Positions 1 through 9,699 of a stretch of DNA of 64,000 nucleotides are shown here, one piece after another. How positions within the stretch are numbered: the first letter of the stretch is position 1; each line of letters begins with the position of its first letter. The position numbers were made by a program, and so were the translations under genes. Source of the DNA: Taeniopygia guttata (taxonomy: Eukaryota; Chordata; Aves; Passeriformes; Estrildidae). Location: NCBI RefSeq assembly GCF_048771995.1, contig NC_133025.1, forward strand, positions 1,178,001-1,242,000, written 5' to 3'. The notes below the pieces were generated by a model. The model searched no databases, was not told the DNA's origin, and was given only the letters and a program-made list of their open reading frames with translations.

Positions 1-260
1 TCCAGCTGCTCTGGAAATTCCTCATTCCCAAAATCCCATCCATCCCTCTGGCAGTGGGAGCCATTCCCTGTGTCCTGTCCCTGCAGGCCTTGTCCCCAGT
101 CCCTCTGCAGCTCTCCTGGAGCTTCTGGAATGTGCTGGAAGATCTCCCTGGATCCTTCTCCTCTCCAGGGGAACATTCCCAGCTCTCCCAGCCTGACATT
201 GGATCCATCTCCTCTCCAAGAAATTTATGGACCCAGGGGCTTCACTTGAAATCTCAGGAA
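1..260 (-). mobile_element. CR1 LINE fragment in NRF1 last intron
   Basis: Read on the minus strand, this stretch matches the CR1-like element at 39.8-40.0 kb almost word for word: a run about an aggressive series of CTGG/GGAG words, 'gctccaggagagctgcagag', then 'gggactggggacaaggcct' and 'gacaggacacagggaatgg'. It is truncated by the window edge. CR1 is the dominant LINE of bird genomes. The rest of the intron to base 456 shows no other feature. Confidence 0.75.
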
Positions 261-456
261 GCCATGAAGGGTCTCCCTTTTCCTTTCCCTCTCTTTTCTA
301 TCCCCATTTTCCATAAAAATCCCTTGGGATGGATGCTGAATGTCCCAAATCCCAGAATCCTGGAGCAGCTCCTCAGCTGAGCAGCTCCAAGAGCTCCGGG
401 CACCCCACACCCCGTGTGACATCCCGGTGCCAGCGCTGTCCCTTGTGTCCCCGCAG

Positions 457-620
457 GGCTCGTGCAGATCCCCGTCAGCATGTACCAGACCGTGGTGACC
501 AGCCTGGCCCAGGGCAACGGCCCCGTGCAGGTGGCGATGGCACCAGTGACCACGCGGATAGCGGACACGGCCGTCACCATGGACGGGCAGGCGGTGGAGG
601 TGGTGACCTTGGATCAGTGA
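457..620 (+). CDS. NRF1: NRF1 terminal coding exon (nuclear respiratory factor 1, C-terminal end)
   Basis: This exon encodes the last 53 complete residues of NRF1, a bZIP-like homodimeric transcription factor that binds GC-rich palindromes in promoters of nuclear genes for mitochondrial respiration. The exon follows a good acceptor (tgtgtccccgcag, AG at 455-456) and starts inside a split Gly codon. It reads LVQIPVSMYQTVVTSLAQG and on to QAVEVVTLDQ, then TGA at 618-620. This is the conserved C-terminal end of the transactivation region, rich in V, T and Q, and is nearly the same as the mammalian protein as I recall it. The DNA-binding and dimerisation domains lie in exons to the left, outside the window. 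Gene identity is supported by the neighbours, because the miR-183 cluster and UBE2H follow NRF1 in human as well. Upstream exons cannot be judged here. Confidence 0.97.
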
Positions 621-2250
621 CCGTCGGGGCAGCGCCGTCGTGGCCGTTCTCCTCCACGTCGTTTTTTTATTTTACGCCTCTCCAGAGATGCAATCAGGTG
701 GCATTTGAGTCTCCCAGCTTTGGAAACGAAAGGTGTCGTTGACCTTTTTTCTTTTTTTGTTTTTTTTCCCTTTTTTTTTTTTAAATAGAGAAAAATAGAA
801 AAAAAAACAAACAAAAAAAACCAAACAAATCCTGGCAGAGGATGTGTGTAAAGTGCATTTTTCTAGCGCCACTCTGCTCTCGGAGGAACGAGAAGCCAAA
901 TTGTGACGGGACTTTGATTCTGAGGAGGTTGAAAATAGAAAATAGAAATAAAGTGACCCTTTATGCCCCATTTTCCCCCACGTGGGATCAAGCAGGAGGA
1001 GGCTGGGGGCCAGCACGGACACCCTCAGCCAACGCCGACCTCGACAGCAAATTAGGTATCAAAGATTTTAATATGGACTTTTATATTCCAAAAAAAAAAC
1101 CCACCCTGGAAAACAAACAAACAAACAAACAAAAACCAACAAAAAAAAACCCAACAAACCACAAAAAGGAAAAAAAAAAATAAATAAAAAAGACTCCTCT
1201 CCTGGGAAAAGAAAAAAACAAAAAAATTAAAAAAAAAAATAAGATGCATGTGTGACTGCAGGGGGGTGCAGACCTCCCGGAGGGATGATGCTCTTCCAGG
1301 AGCCCGCCGGAGGATCCGCGCCCGCTCGGCTCCCCTTGGTGCACACTGGAGACCTGTTCCTACTTCTCTGCTCTCGTACCTGCCATTTTAGATCCTCGGG
1401 GTTGTGGTTTTTTTCCTTTATTATTATTATTATTGTTGTTGATGTTGTTGTTATTATTATTATTTCCCGGTTTCGTGGCTCTAGGCCGGAGCGGAAGCGC
1501 CTCGAAAGGGGCTCTGGCTGTGTCCCCCCATTTTTTCCCCACCACATTCCCAGGATTTCCCTCCATAAGGAGCCACCTTGGGCTCACCCCCTTCCTTCCC
1601 TGCTGCCACCCCCGACCTCTCCTCCTGCAATTCCTACAGGAAAAGCTTTGCCTGAAGGGGGGATGCGAGCGAGACCCTTCCCTTTGGGGGCCCCTCTTCA
1701 CCCTCTGCCCATCCTGCTCCTGCCCTGTGCACGGTTTTAACCCCAAAACCCTTCCAGGAGGGTTCCAAAAAGCCTTCAGGGTGGGGTGGGGTGTTTTTGG
1801 GGGGCAGATTTTACTCAGCATCCCCGTGGGCCAAACCCTCGTGCCCAACCAAACCCCTCCCTGTAAGCACTTCCTATGGGATTGAATTTTTGGGGTTATT
1901 TTGGGGGGTTTTTTATTATGATTTCCAAGTTCTCCACGTCTCGCTCTGCCTTCGAGGAAGTTTTCAGATTCTTGTATTTCCTTGTTTTATATGGGGAAAA
2001 AAAACAAACCAACCACAAAAACAAACCTATCAAATGTTCTTTGTATACAGTTCTTCAGTCCTTTTTCCGAGGGGAGGGAGATTTTCCATAGAAACAGTCC
2101 TGGTTCTCCAATTTATGAAGTTTTTTGGGTTTTTTTTTCTTTTCTAATGATTATTTTTTTTATCGTCGTTGTGAAGATGTCGGTGGCTTTCCAAGTCAGT
2201 GTTTCTTTGGCAATGAAATGAGGTTCTTTTAGTCCCCACCCCCAAAAAAA

Positions 2251-2256
2251 AATAAA
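2251..2256 (+). terminator. NRF1: Poly(A) signal, NRF1 (proximal)
   Basis: AATAAA lies within an A-rich run in the NRF1 3' UTR. The A-rich context makes it a weaker candidate than the one 76 bases further on. Confidence 0.4.
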
Positions 2257-2326
2257 ACAAAAACCAGGCAAATTGCAGAGCATGGACCCCCCCCTTGTTT
2301 TCCCAGTGTCTATTATTGCCTCATTC

Positions 2327-2332
2327 AATAAA
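2327..2332 (+). terminator. NRF1: Poly(A) signal, NRF1 (distal, likely main)
   Basis: AATAAA in 'attcaataaattgttac' is followed by a GU/U-rich downstream element within about 40 bases. It is the last such signal before sequence composition changes to GC-rich intergenic DNA. Confidence 0.7.
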
Positions 2333-2379
2333 TTGTTACAAATGTGTCTACCTGGGTGTCCAACTCTCCTGTTTTGGGG

Positions 2380-3050
2380 GATTTGTGGGGATTTTTAGGA
2401 GTATTTGCCATCCCTCCCTTCCTGCTGGGTGTTTTGGGGTTTGTTCCCTCCCCCTTCCCATGCTGGGGCTGGAGAGGAGAAGCTGAGCAGCACCAGGATG
2501 GTTTTGGGGTTTAATCCTTTTCCTTGGTGCAATTTATCTCATTTTCATCTTCCAGCATCCCCCCAGGGGCTGAGCTGCCTTTTGGGGTGACTTCCTCCAT
2601 TTTCAGCCCCTTCTCACCCCCAGGGCCGATGATTTTTTGGGAGTGCAAACCCAAGGAGGAGCCGGGAAACGCAGGGATGGGTTTCAGCAGCTTTATTGAA
2701 GGATGGTGCCGGATCCAGGGAATCCTGTGGGGGCTCCTGGTGGGTGAGAGGAAGAGCAGGAAAAGCTGGAAGGACAGAGAGAAGGAGAAAGGAGCAATGG
2801 AGCTGCTTCCCCCAAGTGTTCCCCACAGCTGGAGCGAATCCCTCAGCTGGCTACGGTGCTATGAGGGTGACCCGGGGGTTTGGGGACCTCTGGGGACCTC
2901 TGGGGACCTCAGGACATCCCATGGCAGGGCTGGGGTGCCCCAAAGGGGCCCCGGGTCCGGCAGCAGAGCCGGGGGAGGCGGCTCAGCCTGGCAGACGCTG
3001 CTGGGAGGTTTTAATCTTCGTTAATCGGCCTTTAATAAGCAGGTCGGGGC
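2380..3050. other. Intergenic DNA between convergent NRF1 and miRNA transcript ends
   Basis: This is single-copy-looking GC-rich sequence with no supported gene. It contains the minus-strand poly(A) candidate at 2,692 and a short 'ggggacctct' triplication at 2,882-2,912. Confidence 0.5.
2692..2697 (-). terminator. Candidate poly(A) signal of the pri-miR-183/96/182 transcript
   Basis: On the minus strand AATAAA sits in 'ttcaataaagctgctgaaa', a context typical of real vertebrate 3' ends. It lies about 2.5 kb downstream of miR-182 and would end a minus-strand transcript convergent with NRF1. Upstream on the same strand (2,720-2,830) is pyrimidine-rich DNA ending in 'gtccttccag', which could be a terminal-exon acceptor. 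This is inference from signals, and no coding potential is claimed. Confidence 0.4.
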
Positions 3051-3069
3051 CTCCTGCTGGGGCAGCTCC

Positions 3070-3310
3070 TGCAGCAACAACCCCCAGCTCGTACTGGGGC
3101 AGACTGGTGGGGCTGGACCTGCACCAGTAACCCCCAGCTTGTACTGGGACAGACTGGTGGGGCTGGACCTGCACCAGTAACCCCCAGCTTGTACTGGGAC
3201 AGACTGGTGGGGCTGGACCTGCACCAGTAACCCCCCAGCTCGTACTGGGACCCTGCACCAGTAACCCCCAGCTCGTACTGGGACAGACTGGTGGGGCTGG
3301 ACCCCTTCCA
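3070..3310. repeat. 50-bp minisatellite, about 4.5 copies
   Basis: The unit runs from 'gcaccagtaacccccagctt' through 'gtactgggacagactggtgg' to 'ggctggacct', 50 bases. Copies start near 3,070, 3,120, 3,170 and 3,220. One shortened copy follows (3,238-3,260), then a final copy to 3,310. Copies are nearly identical, with c/t variation at one site. Confidence 0.95.
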
Positions 3311-3598
3311 GCCTGCTGTTACTGGGGGGTCCCCCAGGCACTGGGGGGTCTTGGTGTGGGTTTTCTGCCTCTACCCCGTCCCAGCACTGCTGTGCCCCGA
3401 ACTGCAAAAGGTGGCCCCAAATTGCAGGATTTGACCCCAGAAATTTTGGGGTGGAGCCTGTGGGGAGGGGTGGGGCTCCTGGGGGTGGGGTCAGGGGTGG
3501 GGCTGGGGTTGCTCCACCCCTGAGCCCCCCAAATCCTCCCCCTGGCAGGGCAGGGCCCCGCTGCTGAGTGGGGTGGGGTTAAATCCACTGGGGGAGGG

Positions 3599-4250
3599 TC
3601 GGATGGATGGATGGATGATGGATGGATGGATGGATGATGGATGGATGGTGGATGGATGGATGGATGATGGATGAGTGATGGATGGATGGATGGATGGATG
3701 GATGATGGATGGATGGATGGATGATGGATGAGTGATGGATGGATGGATGGATGGATGGATGATGGATGGATGGATGATGGATGATGGATGAGTGATGGAT
3801 GGATGGATGGATGGATGGATGGATGATGGATGATGGATGATGGATGATGGATGGATGGATGGATGGATGGATGGATGGATGATGGACGGATGGATGATGG
3901 ATGGATGATGGATGGATGGATGGATGGATGGATGGATGGATGGATGGATGGATGGATGGATGGATGATGGATGGATGGATGATGGATGGATGGATGGATG
4001 ATGGATGGATGATGGATGATGGATGATGGATGGATGATGGATGGATGGATGGATGATGGATGGATGATGGATGGATGATGGATGGATGGATGACAGATGG
4101 ATGATGGATGGATGGATGATGATGGATGGGTGATGGATGGATGGATGATGGATGGAAGGATGATGGACAGATGTATGACAGATGGATGGATGGATGGATG
4201 GATGGATGGATGGATGGATGGATGGATGGATGGATGGATGGATGGAAGGA
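3599..4250. repeat. GGAT tetranucleotide microsatellite (about 650 bp)
   Basis: This is an almost uninterrupted array of ATGG units with frequent ATG trinucleotide slips (gatgatgg), plus a few point variants (cagatg, gagtgatgg, gatggaagg). The array lacks stops in more than one frame and so produces long Ser-Ile-His-Pro open frames on the minus strand. It continues as degenerate CAGA repeats to about 4,310. Confidence 0.98.
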
Positions 4251-4499
4251 AAAGCAGGAGGATGAATGGATGATTTCACACCTGGACAGACAGACAGACA
4301 GGGGATGGGTGTCCGTACAGCCAATGGACGTGGCTGCAGGGATGGACAGACACTGGGTGTTTGTCACCTGGACAAGCAGACGGATGAACGAGCAGACAGA
4401 CACACGGACACCTGTGCCCCCACAGCCCCCACCTGCCCCAGCAGGGCGATGGGGACCCCTGTCCGTCCGTCTGTCCGTCCCTCCCTGCCCCCCAGCGCG

Positions 4500-4640
4500 G
4501 GGAGGATGATTGGAGCGTGCAGCCTAATCCAGTGTGATCCAATCTCCGCGGGCTTATGCCGAAAGCTCCGTAATCACCCAGCACTGCCCTACATATCCCG
4601 GCACATCCCGGCCACCCCGCGCCCGGGCTGTGGGGGGAAG
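4500..4640. promoter_or_regulatory. Candidate conserved non-coding element with CRX/OTX-like motifs
   Basis: This is non-repetitive sequence between repeats, about 0.6 kb beyond the miR-182 end of the cluster. It holds TAATCC at 4,525-4,530, a TGATCCAATC block directly after, and TAATCA at 4,571-4,576; another TAATCC is at 4,897-4,902. TAATCC is the K50 homeodomain (CRX/OTX) core. The miR-183 cluster is known to be strongly expressed in photoreceptors. Regulatory function is inference; conservation was not tested. Confidence 0.35.
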
Positions 4641-5215
4641 GGGGCGTGCACAGCCCCCCACCCCCAGCACAGCCCACAGCTGCCCTCCCGTCATCGTCCC
4701 TGTCCCCTAAAAGCGGCACCATCCCTTCTCCTGCACTGGGGACAGGCAGGGGACACGTGGCAGCTGCCACCGCCTGCTGCTTCATCCGTGCCTCAGTTTC
4801 TTCCCTGCACGGGGATGGTGTAGGGTCAGATCTGGGAGCAGGGGTCGGATCTGGGAGCGGGGGCTGGATCCGGGGCTGGGGCAGGGGCTCATGGCCTAAT
4901 CCCATCCCCGCAGGGCCCTGCCCGGACCGTGGGGCCGGATCAGCCCTTGACGCCCGGAGTCACGCGGGGACACGTGGCCACGCTGCTCCAATGACCGGTA
5001 TCCCGCAGATCCCGGTTATCCCCCTGCCATGGAGATGGGCTGGGATGCCAGACCCCCCCCTTGGACCGCCATCCCCCCACACCACGTGTGCAGGACACCC
5101 GCAGCATCCCCCCAGACCCACACCAGACCCCACGGGGCCCTCCCAGCCCGGCAGCAGAGCCCCGTGGGCCTGGGGGGTGCCGGGGGGACACGGGGGGTTC
5201 GTGTCCGTGGCGGTG
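4640..5215. other. Intergenic DNA downstream of miR-182
   Basis: This is GC-rich sequence with no gene that I can support. Open frames here overlap on both strands and show no recognisable domain. Confidence 0.5.
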
Positions 5216-5219
5216 CCCC

Positions 5220-5300
5220 GGGGCTGTAGTTGGCAAGTCTAGAACCACCGGATCCTGCTACCGCACCAGTGTGAGTTCTACCATTGCCAAAGGCAGCCCC
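5220..5300 (-). ncRNA. MIR182: pre-miR-182
   Basis: On the minus strand, positions 5,291-5,268 give the 24-nt miR-182-5p, starting TTTGGCAATGG and ending AGAACTCACACT. Positions 5,247-5,227 give the star strand, beginning TGGTTCTAGACTTGCC, which matches the mammalian 3p sequence in full as I know it. The arms pair across a short GC-containing loop to form a normal pre-miRNA hairpin. The seed UUGGCAA is shared in type with miR-96 and miR-183. It is the third and last hairpin of the cluster in transcription order. Function known for the family: sensory-organ microRNA of photoreceptors, hair cells and sensory neurons. Identity is as secure as sequence alone permits. Confidence 0.97.
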
Positions 5301-5689
5301 GGGGGCGGCCAGGCCCAGCCTGGGGACAACGAGGGACACGCGGCCGCACTGCCAGGCCTGGGAAGCTGCAAGAAATAGGAAAAATACGAGATTTCACCCA
5401 TCCGGCCAGGAAACCCCAGAAATTCCCGTGGGGACACTCGGCTCGACCCCAGTGAGTCGCCAGCACGGTGTGGGGTCCATCCTGCTCGTGGTGGCCACCG
5501 TGAGGACACGGCCCGGCCGAGGTGTCCCCACGGGCTGGGACACCACATTGGGATGGTCACCACCTCAATGTCACCACGGCGTGGCTGTGACAGACATCCT
5601 CCAGCAATTCCAGAGGGGTTTCCACACCCCCATCCCACCCAAACCCCGGTGCTCCTCCGTCCCCAGCCCGGCGCTGCTCTCTCCGCCCT

Positions 5690-5765
5690 CTCCCATATTG
5701 GCACTACACATAATTGCTCAAAAGCTACAAATCAAAGCAAAAATGTGCTAGTGCCAAAACGGGCC
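5690..5765 (-). ncRNA. MIR96: pre-miR-96
   Basis: On the minus strand, positions 5,758-5,736 spell the 23-nt miR-96-5p (TTTGGCACTAGCAC then ATTTTTGCT), identical to the vertebrate form including the seed UUGGCAC. The opposite arm, 5,715-5,694, reads AATTATGTGTAGTGCCAATATG. It differs from the mammalian 3p arm at a few bases but keeps the pairing. The loop is short and A/T-rich (ttgatttgtagcttttgagc). In mammals, seed mutations of miR-96 cause progressive hearing loss. Here the seed is intact. It lies about 100 bases downstream of miR-183, so both probably derive from one primary transcript. Confidence 0.97.
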
Positions 5766-5814
5766 AGGCGGCGTCGGCGACGGCCCCGCGGGGCTCGCGG
5801 GTCTTTCTCTGCTC

Positions 5815-5890
5815 TGTTTATGGCCCTATGGTAATTCACTGACCGCGGGGTTGCACAGTGAATTCTACCAGTGCCATACACAGAACAGGA
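5815..5890 (-). ncRNA. MIR183: pre-miR-183
   Basis: On the minus strand, positions 5,878-5,857 spell the 22-nt miR-183-5p (TATGGCACTGG then TAGAATTCACT), identical to other vertebrates. The 3p arm at 5,839-5,818 reads GTGAATTACC then ATAGGGCCATAA; mammals have GA where this has AT. The loop is GC-rich (gtgcaaccccgcggtca). It is the first hairpin of the cluster in transcription order. The family controls differentiation of ciliated sensory cells. Together with miR-96 and miR-182 it forms the conserved cluster between NRF1 and UBE2H. Confidence 0.97.
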
Positions 5891-5999
5891 GTAGCGAGCT
5901 CGCACTTGCCTTTTTTCCCTGGATTTACACCCAAACCCTCCACGAGCAGGAGCCCGAAGCCCCCAGCCCGTCCTCCGGCCTCGGAACGGCGACAGGAAA

Positions 6000-6050
6000 A
6001 ACGGGAATCGATGATTATTGATTAGCAAAATGATTCAGGAATGGCCAAGT
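6000..6050. promoter_or_regulatory. A/T-rich element with Onecut-like motifs, just upstream of miR-183
   Basis: AATCGAT (6,006-6,012) and TATTGATTA (6,016-6,024) stand within 20 bases, about 120 bases upstream of the miR-183 hairpin, in otherwise GC-rich DNA. Both match the core recognised by Onecut/HNF6 factors, and the second also fits PBX/HOX. Function is inferred. Confidence 0.35.
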
Positions 6051-6199
6051 GAGGGGAGATGCTCACCCCGGTGCCGCCTCTCCAGGGAGGGTGGGGAGGA
6101 TCCGGTCCCCAGCACAGCTGGTGGAGTTTTTGGGATGGGGATAGTGGAAGCAGTTTCCAGATGCTGCTTTTGTAGGGTTATCCAGGAATCCCAGGCCCG

Positions 6200-6960
6200 C
6201 CACCCGTGGGTGGGCTGCAAATCTTCCAAAATGGTCCCAGACCCCCAAAATGTGTCAACCTCCCCCAGATGGTCACAAGCCCCCCAAAACGGTCCCAAAT
6301 CTCAAAATGTTGCACAGCCCCTGGGTGGTTCCACAGCCCCCAGAACGCCGCAATCCCTCCAATTAATTCCAAACTCTCCAGATGGCTGCAGCCCCAAAAA
6401 AAACGTTCCAACCCTCCAAAAGGCTGCAACCCTCCTGGATGACTGAAAGCCCCACAAAATTTGCAACTCCTCTGGATGGTTGCAAGCCCCCAAAAGGTTA
6501 AAACCCCCCTGGACGGTCACAGACACCCCCACAAGGTTGTAACCTCCCCTGGATCCTTTTGAAGCACCCAGATAAGTTCATTTCCCCTCCAAAAAAACTA
6601 CTGCAACCTCCCTGAAAGGTCACAAACCCCCTGAATGGCAGAACCCCCCCCAAAAACATTTGAGAAGACTTTTGATGGCTTTGGACCCCCAAAACTGCAA
6701 CACCTCAAACAGGATGCAGACCTCCTGCGTGGCTGCAAGCCCCCAAACGGCTGCAAGCCCTCCAAAATGCTGAACCACCCCCCAAAAACTTGCAAACCCT
6801 CTTTGTCGCTGAAGATCCTCCAAAAGCATGAGCCCACCCAAGAGGACGCAGATCCCCTCAAGTGGTTGAGACCCCCTGGATGGCCGCAGGCCCCCCCAGA
6901 AACGGTGACAAAGCCCCCCCGGATGGCTGCGGACCCCCGGCTGGCAGCGACACCGTCCCC
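6200..6960. repeat. Degenerate C/A-rich minisatellite (about 30-bp units)
   Basis: Some 24 diverged units follow the pattern 'tggctgcaagcccccaaaa' plus a variable tail. Variants include 'tggtcacaagccccccaaaa' near 6,270, 'ggctgcaaccctcctggatg' near 6,420 and 'ggctgcaagcccccaaacgg' near 6,730. The minus strand stays open in two overlapping frames, which explains long spurious ORFs there. Confidence 0.85.
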
Positions 6961-8640
6961 AGCGGCCGCGGCGGAAGAGGAGGAAGGCACAAAGTCTCCT
7001 TTGTGTGGTTGAAGCCGAGGCCCCAACCAGCCCAGCGGGCCCGGGATAAGCTCGGGGTCCCCCGGGTGCAGTGCTGGGACTGACCCCCCTGGAGGACGCA
7101 GCCCCCAACCCCTCACACCCCATCCGGCCTCGAATTTGGGGATGAAGATGACGAAGATGAGCGGCGGCGCTCGCCGGGCTCGGCCGTCCCGGTGGGCTCC
7201 CATCCCGTGGTTTGGGAGCGTCGCACATGGAGGGGTCAGCGCCAGCAGGGACAGCCCTGTCCCAACCTGTCCCCAACCTGTCCCCAACCTCCAACAGCAA
7301 CGCCCCTCTGGGAAGGACCCAAAAACCCCAGAAAAGCCCCAAGAACCCCGTGGCGCTCAGCCAAGCAACCCAAAAGGAAGAGAAGCCCCCCGTGCCCACA
7401 GCTCTGTCCTCACCTGGGGGACACCGCCCTGGCGCCGCGATGGCTTGGGGACAGCGGTGCCCAGGGGACGAGGCCGAGCCCGTCGCCATCCTTGGCGTGA
7501 CTTTGAGGGCGACGGCTTCGCCCTAATCCGCGCCGTCGTCACCCGCGTGGCCCCGGCACCGCACCAGGCGGGACCCGGCCGCTCCCCGCCGGCCGCCCGC
7601 GCCCCAACGCCGGCCCTGCCGCCATCCTGGGCTGGCAGTGGCCTTGGGGTGCCCCCTTTGTCCCCGTCCCCCGCCTCCGCCCAAGGCCACTGCGGCAGCC
7701 CAGGCCCCGGGCTGAGCCAGCCCCTCTGCGGAGCCGCCGCACCCCGGCTCGTGACGTTGGGAGCTGCCGCATTGCGGATGTTGCCCCCCCGGGGCCCCCC
7801 CGGCCCCGCGCCCGCAGCCCCCTCCGAGGGCTCCGGGGGGTTCTGCCGCAAGGCCCGACACCTTCAGCGTGGGGACATCGGGGGCAAAACGCCATCCCCA
7901 AAGCCAAAAGGCCACCGGAGTCACCGGCGGATGCTCATGGCACCGACAGCACCAAGATGGTGCTGGGGCACTGCACGGGCAGAGATGGGGACGTGGTGGC
8001 TCCTGGATGTGGCCACCACCAGTGGGTCCCCTGCCATGGGGGGCACTGGGGGTGGGCGCTCGGCCGGCCTCGACAGCCTGACACGAGGGGCTGCATCCAT
8101 GGGAACCACCTGGTGGGGATGGGATTGGGATGGGGACAAGGACAGGATGGGGATGGGACGCGGATGGAGATGATGGGACAAGGAGAAAGAGGAGAAGGAG
8201 AGGAAGGGAAGGAGAGGAGGAGACGGGGATGGGCACAGGGACAGGGATGGGAATGGGACAGAGACAGAAATTGGTCGGGGATAGAGTCGAGGATGGGGAT
8301 GTGGCTTGAGATGGGGACAGAGAGGAGGACAGGGACAGTGACGGAGCTGCCGGGAGCTCCATTTTGGGGTTAAACCGGGCAGATTTGTGCCGCAGTGCCC
8401 GAGACACCGGCCATGCCCCCGGTGGGACACCTCCTCACCCCACAGCAGCCCCCAGCCCGGGGCAGGACCCCACCCTGCCACCCCGACTGAGGTTTGGTGT
8501 CCCCAGACAGGACTGGGGACACGCCTGAGCCCCCCAGGGTCCCTCCACGCTCCGGGGGACAGGGGGTGCGCAGCGCGGGGATGGGGGGGCTTGGACAGCC
8601 CCCCAAAGCAGCCCCCCCGTGTCCCGGGGTCCCCCTCGGT
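6960..8640. other. GC-rich intergenic DNA without a supported gene
   Basis: High CpG content keeps many frames open on both strands, but none shows a domain, consistent splice structure or start context I would trust. A TAATCC motif is at 7,524-7,529. A purine-rich degenerate repeat (gggatggggacagg-type) occupies 8,110-8,350. Confidence 0.5.
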
Positions 8641-9112
8641 CGGGCTTTCGTTACCGGCACCATTTATGACAGCGGAGCTGCCATCGGGGCTGCAGAGCGG
8701 CCGCGGAGCGCTCCCGGGGGGCGGGAGGGGCACCCCGAGACCCCCAAAAAGCCCCCCAAGGGCCGGGGGGCCGCTGCAGCTCCGGGCGATGCGGCAGCAC
8801 CGCGGTCTCGTTGTCACCCGCATCGCCCCGCGGGCTGCGACCGCTGCGACACCGCCCCGACGGCGGAGTGCCGGGGGGACCCCCGGCAGGACGGGGGGCA
8901 CCGGGAGGTGGGGGGTGGGCACGGGGGGCTCAGCCCGAAGGGGTTTGGGGACCCTCACGTCGAAGAAGGGCCGGGAGAGGAGGGAACGCAGCGCCCCGGG
9001 GGGGGTCCCACCGGGAGTGAACGGGGGAAGGGAGCGGTTCAAAGGGGGGTCCCCCAACCCCGGGGGGGTCCCGGTAGGACCGGACCCCCCCCCTCCCGGG
9101 GCCGAGGGCAGC

Positions 9113-9119
9113 ACTTACC
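9113..9119 (-). other. Candidate splice donor (CAGAG|GTAAGT)
   Basis: The minus strand reads 'cggagcagaggtaagtgctg', which contains a full GTAAGT consensus. It would make an alternative or second exon end for the same minus-strand transcript. Confidence 0.4.
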
Positions 9120-9400
9120 TCTGCTCCGGGCGCTGCCTCGGCTGGGCCCGACGGGGGGGTCACCATCACCGTGGGGCTGGGGGGGTCCGGACGGACACGG
9201 GACCCCCCCCACCACCACCCCACATCCCCGGGGGGGTCCCCACCGCCGCCCGCCGCCCCGGCGCTCGCCCAAGTGGCGGGGAGCGGCGGCGGCGATGGCC
9301 TTAGCCCGGCCGGGGGACCCCCCCTGCGGCTCCCAATTGGCCCAGGTGCCCCGGAAGGTGGAGCCGGAGCCGGGCCCGGGGCGGGGAGGGGGGGGCCGGG

Positions 9401-9406
9401 CTCACC
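9401..9406 (-). other. Candidate splice donor (AAG|GTGAGC) downstream of the TATA box
   Basis: The minus strand reads 'ggcccaaggtgagcccgg', a near-consensus 5' splice site about 270 bases after the expected start site. It could end exon 1 of the microRNA primary transcript. Confidence 0.35.
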
Positions 9407-9699
9407 TTGGGCCACCCCCCCTCCCCCGCACCCCACCCCCGGGGCCGCCCCGCCGGGGCAGCGGCGCGGTCGGTGCCCCCCGTTCCCCCTCTGGCCAACC
9501 CCGGGGGGGGATGGTGGGACCCCCCCCAGGGTCGAGGATGGAGCGGGGGCTCCTGAGCAGGCGGAGAAACCCCCCCGCGCATCCCCGGCTGCGCTCGGTG
9601 GGGCGGGAGGCGCCGCCCGCCCATCCCCGCGGGCTCGGGGCGGGCAGGACCGGGGGCAGGCTGAGCCCCGACCGGCGCTTCCTTCCCCTTGGGGGGGCA

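Larger units (their letters stand above)
621..2350 (+). other. NRF1: NRF1 3' UTR
   Basis: This is non-coding sequence after the NRF1 stop. It is A/T-rich with long homopolymer tracts: T-rich 741-782 followed by A-rich 786-830, A-rich 1,090-1,245, and ATT/GTT microsatellite 1,417-1,465. It ends near two AATAAA hexamers at 2,251 and 2,327. The second is followed by GT/T-rich sequence (tgtgtctacctgggtgtcc ... ctgttttgggg), as expected of a cleavage site near 2,345-2,355. The 3' end is inferred from signals only. Confidence 0.8.

Noticed and set aside
3491-4403. Long Ser-Ile-His-Pro open frames on the minus strand
   Set aside because: They are translations of the GGAT microsatellite and have no gene context.
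6302-7489. Gly/Phe/Trp-rich minus-strand ORFs
   Set aside because: They follow the degenerate 30-bp minisatellite rather than a gene.
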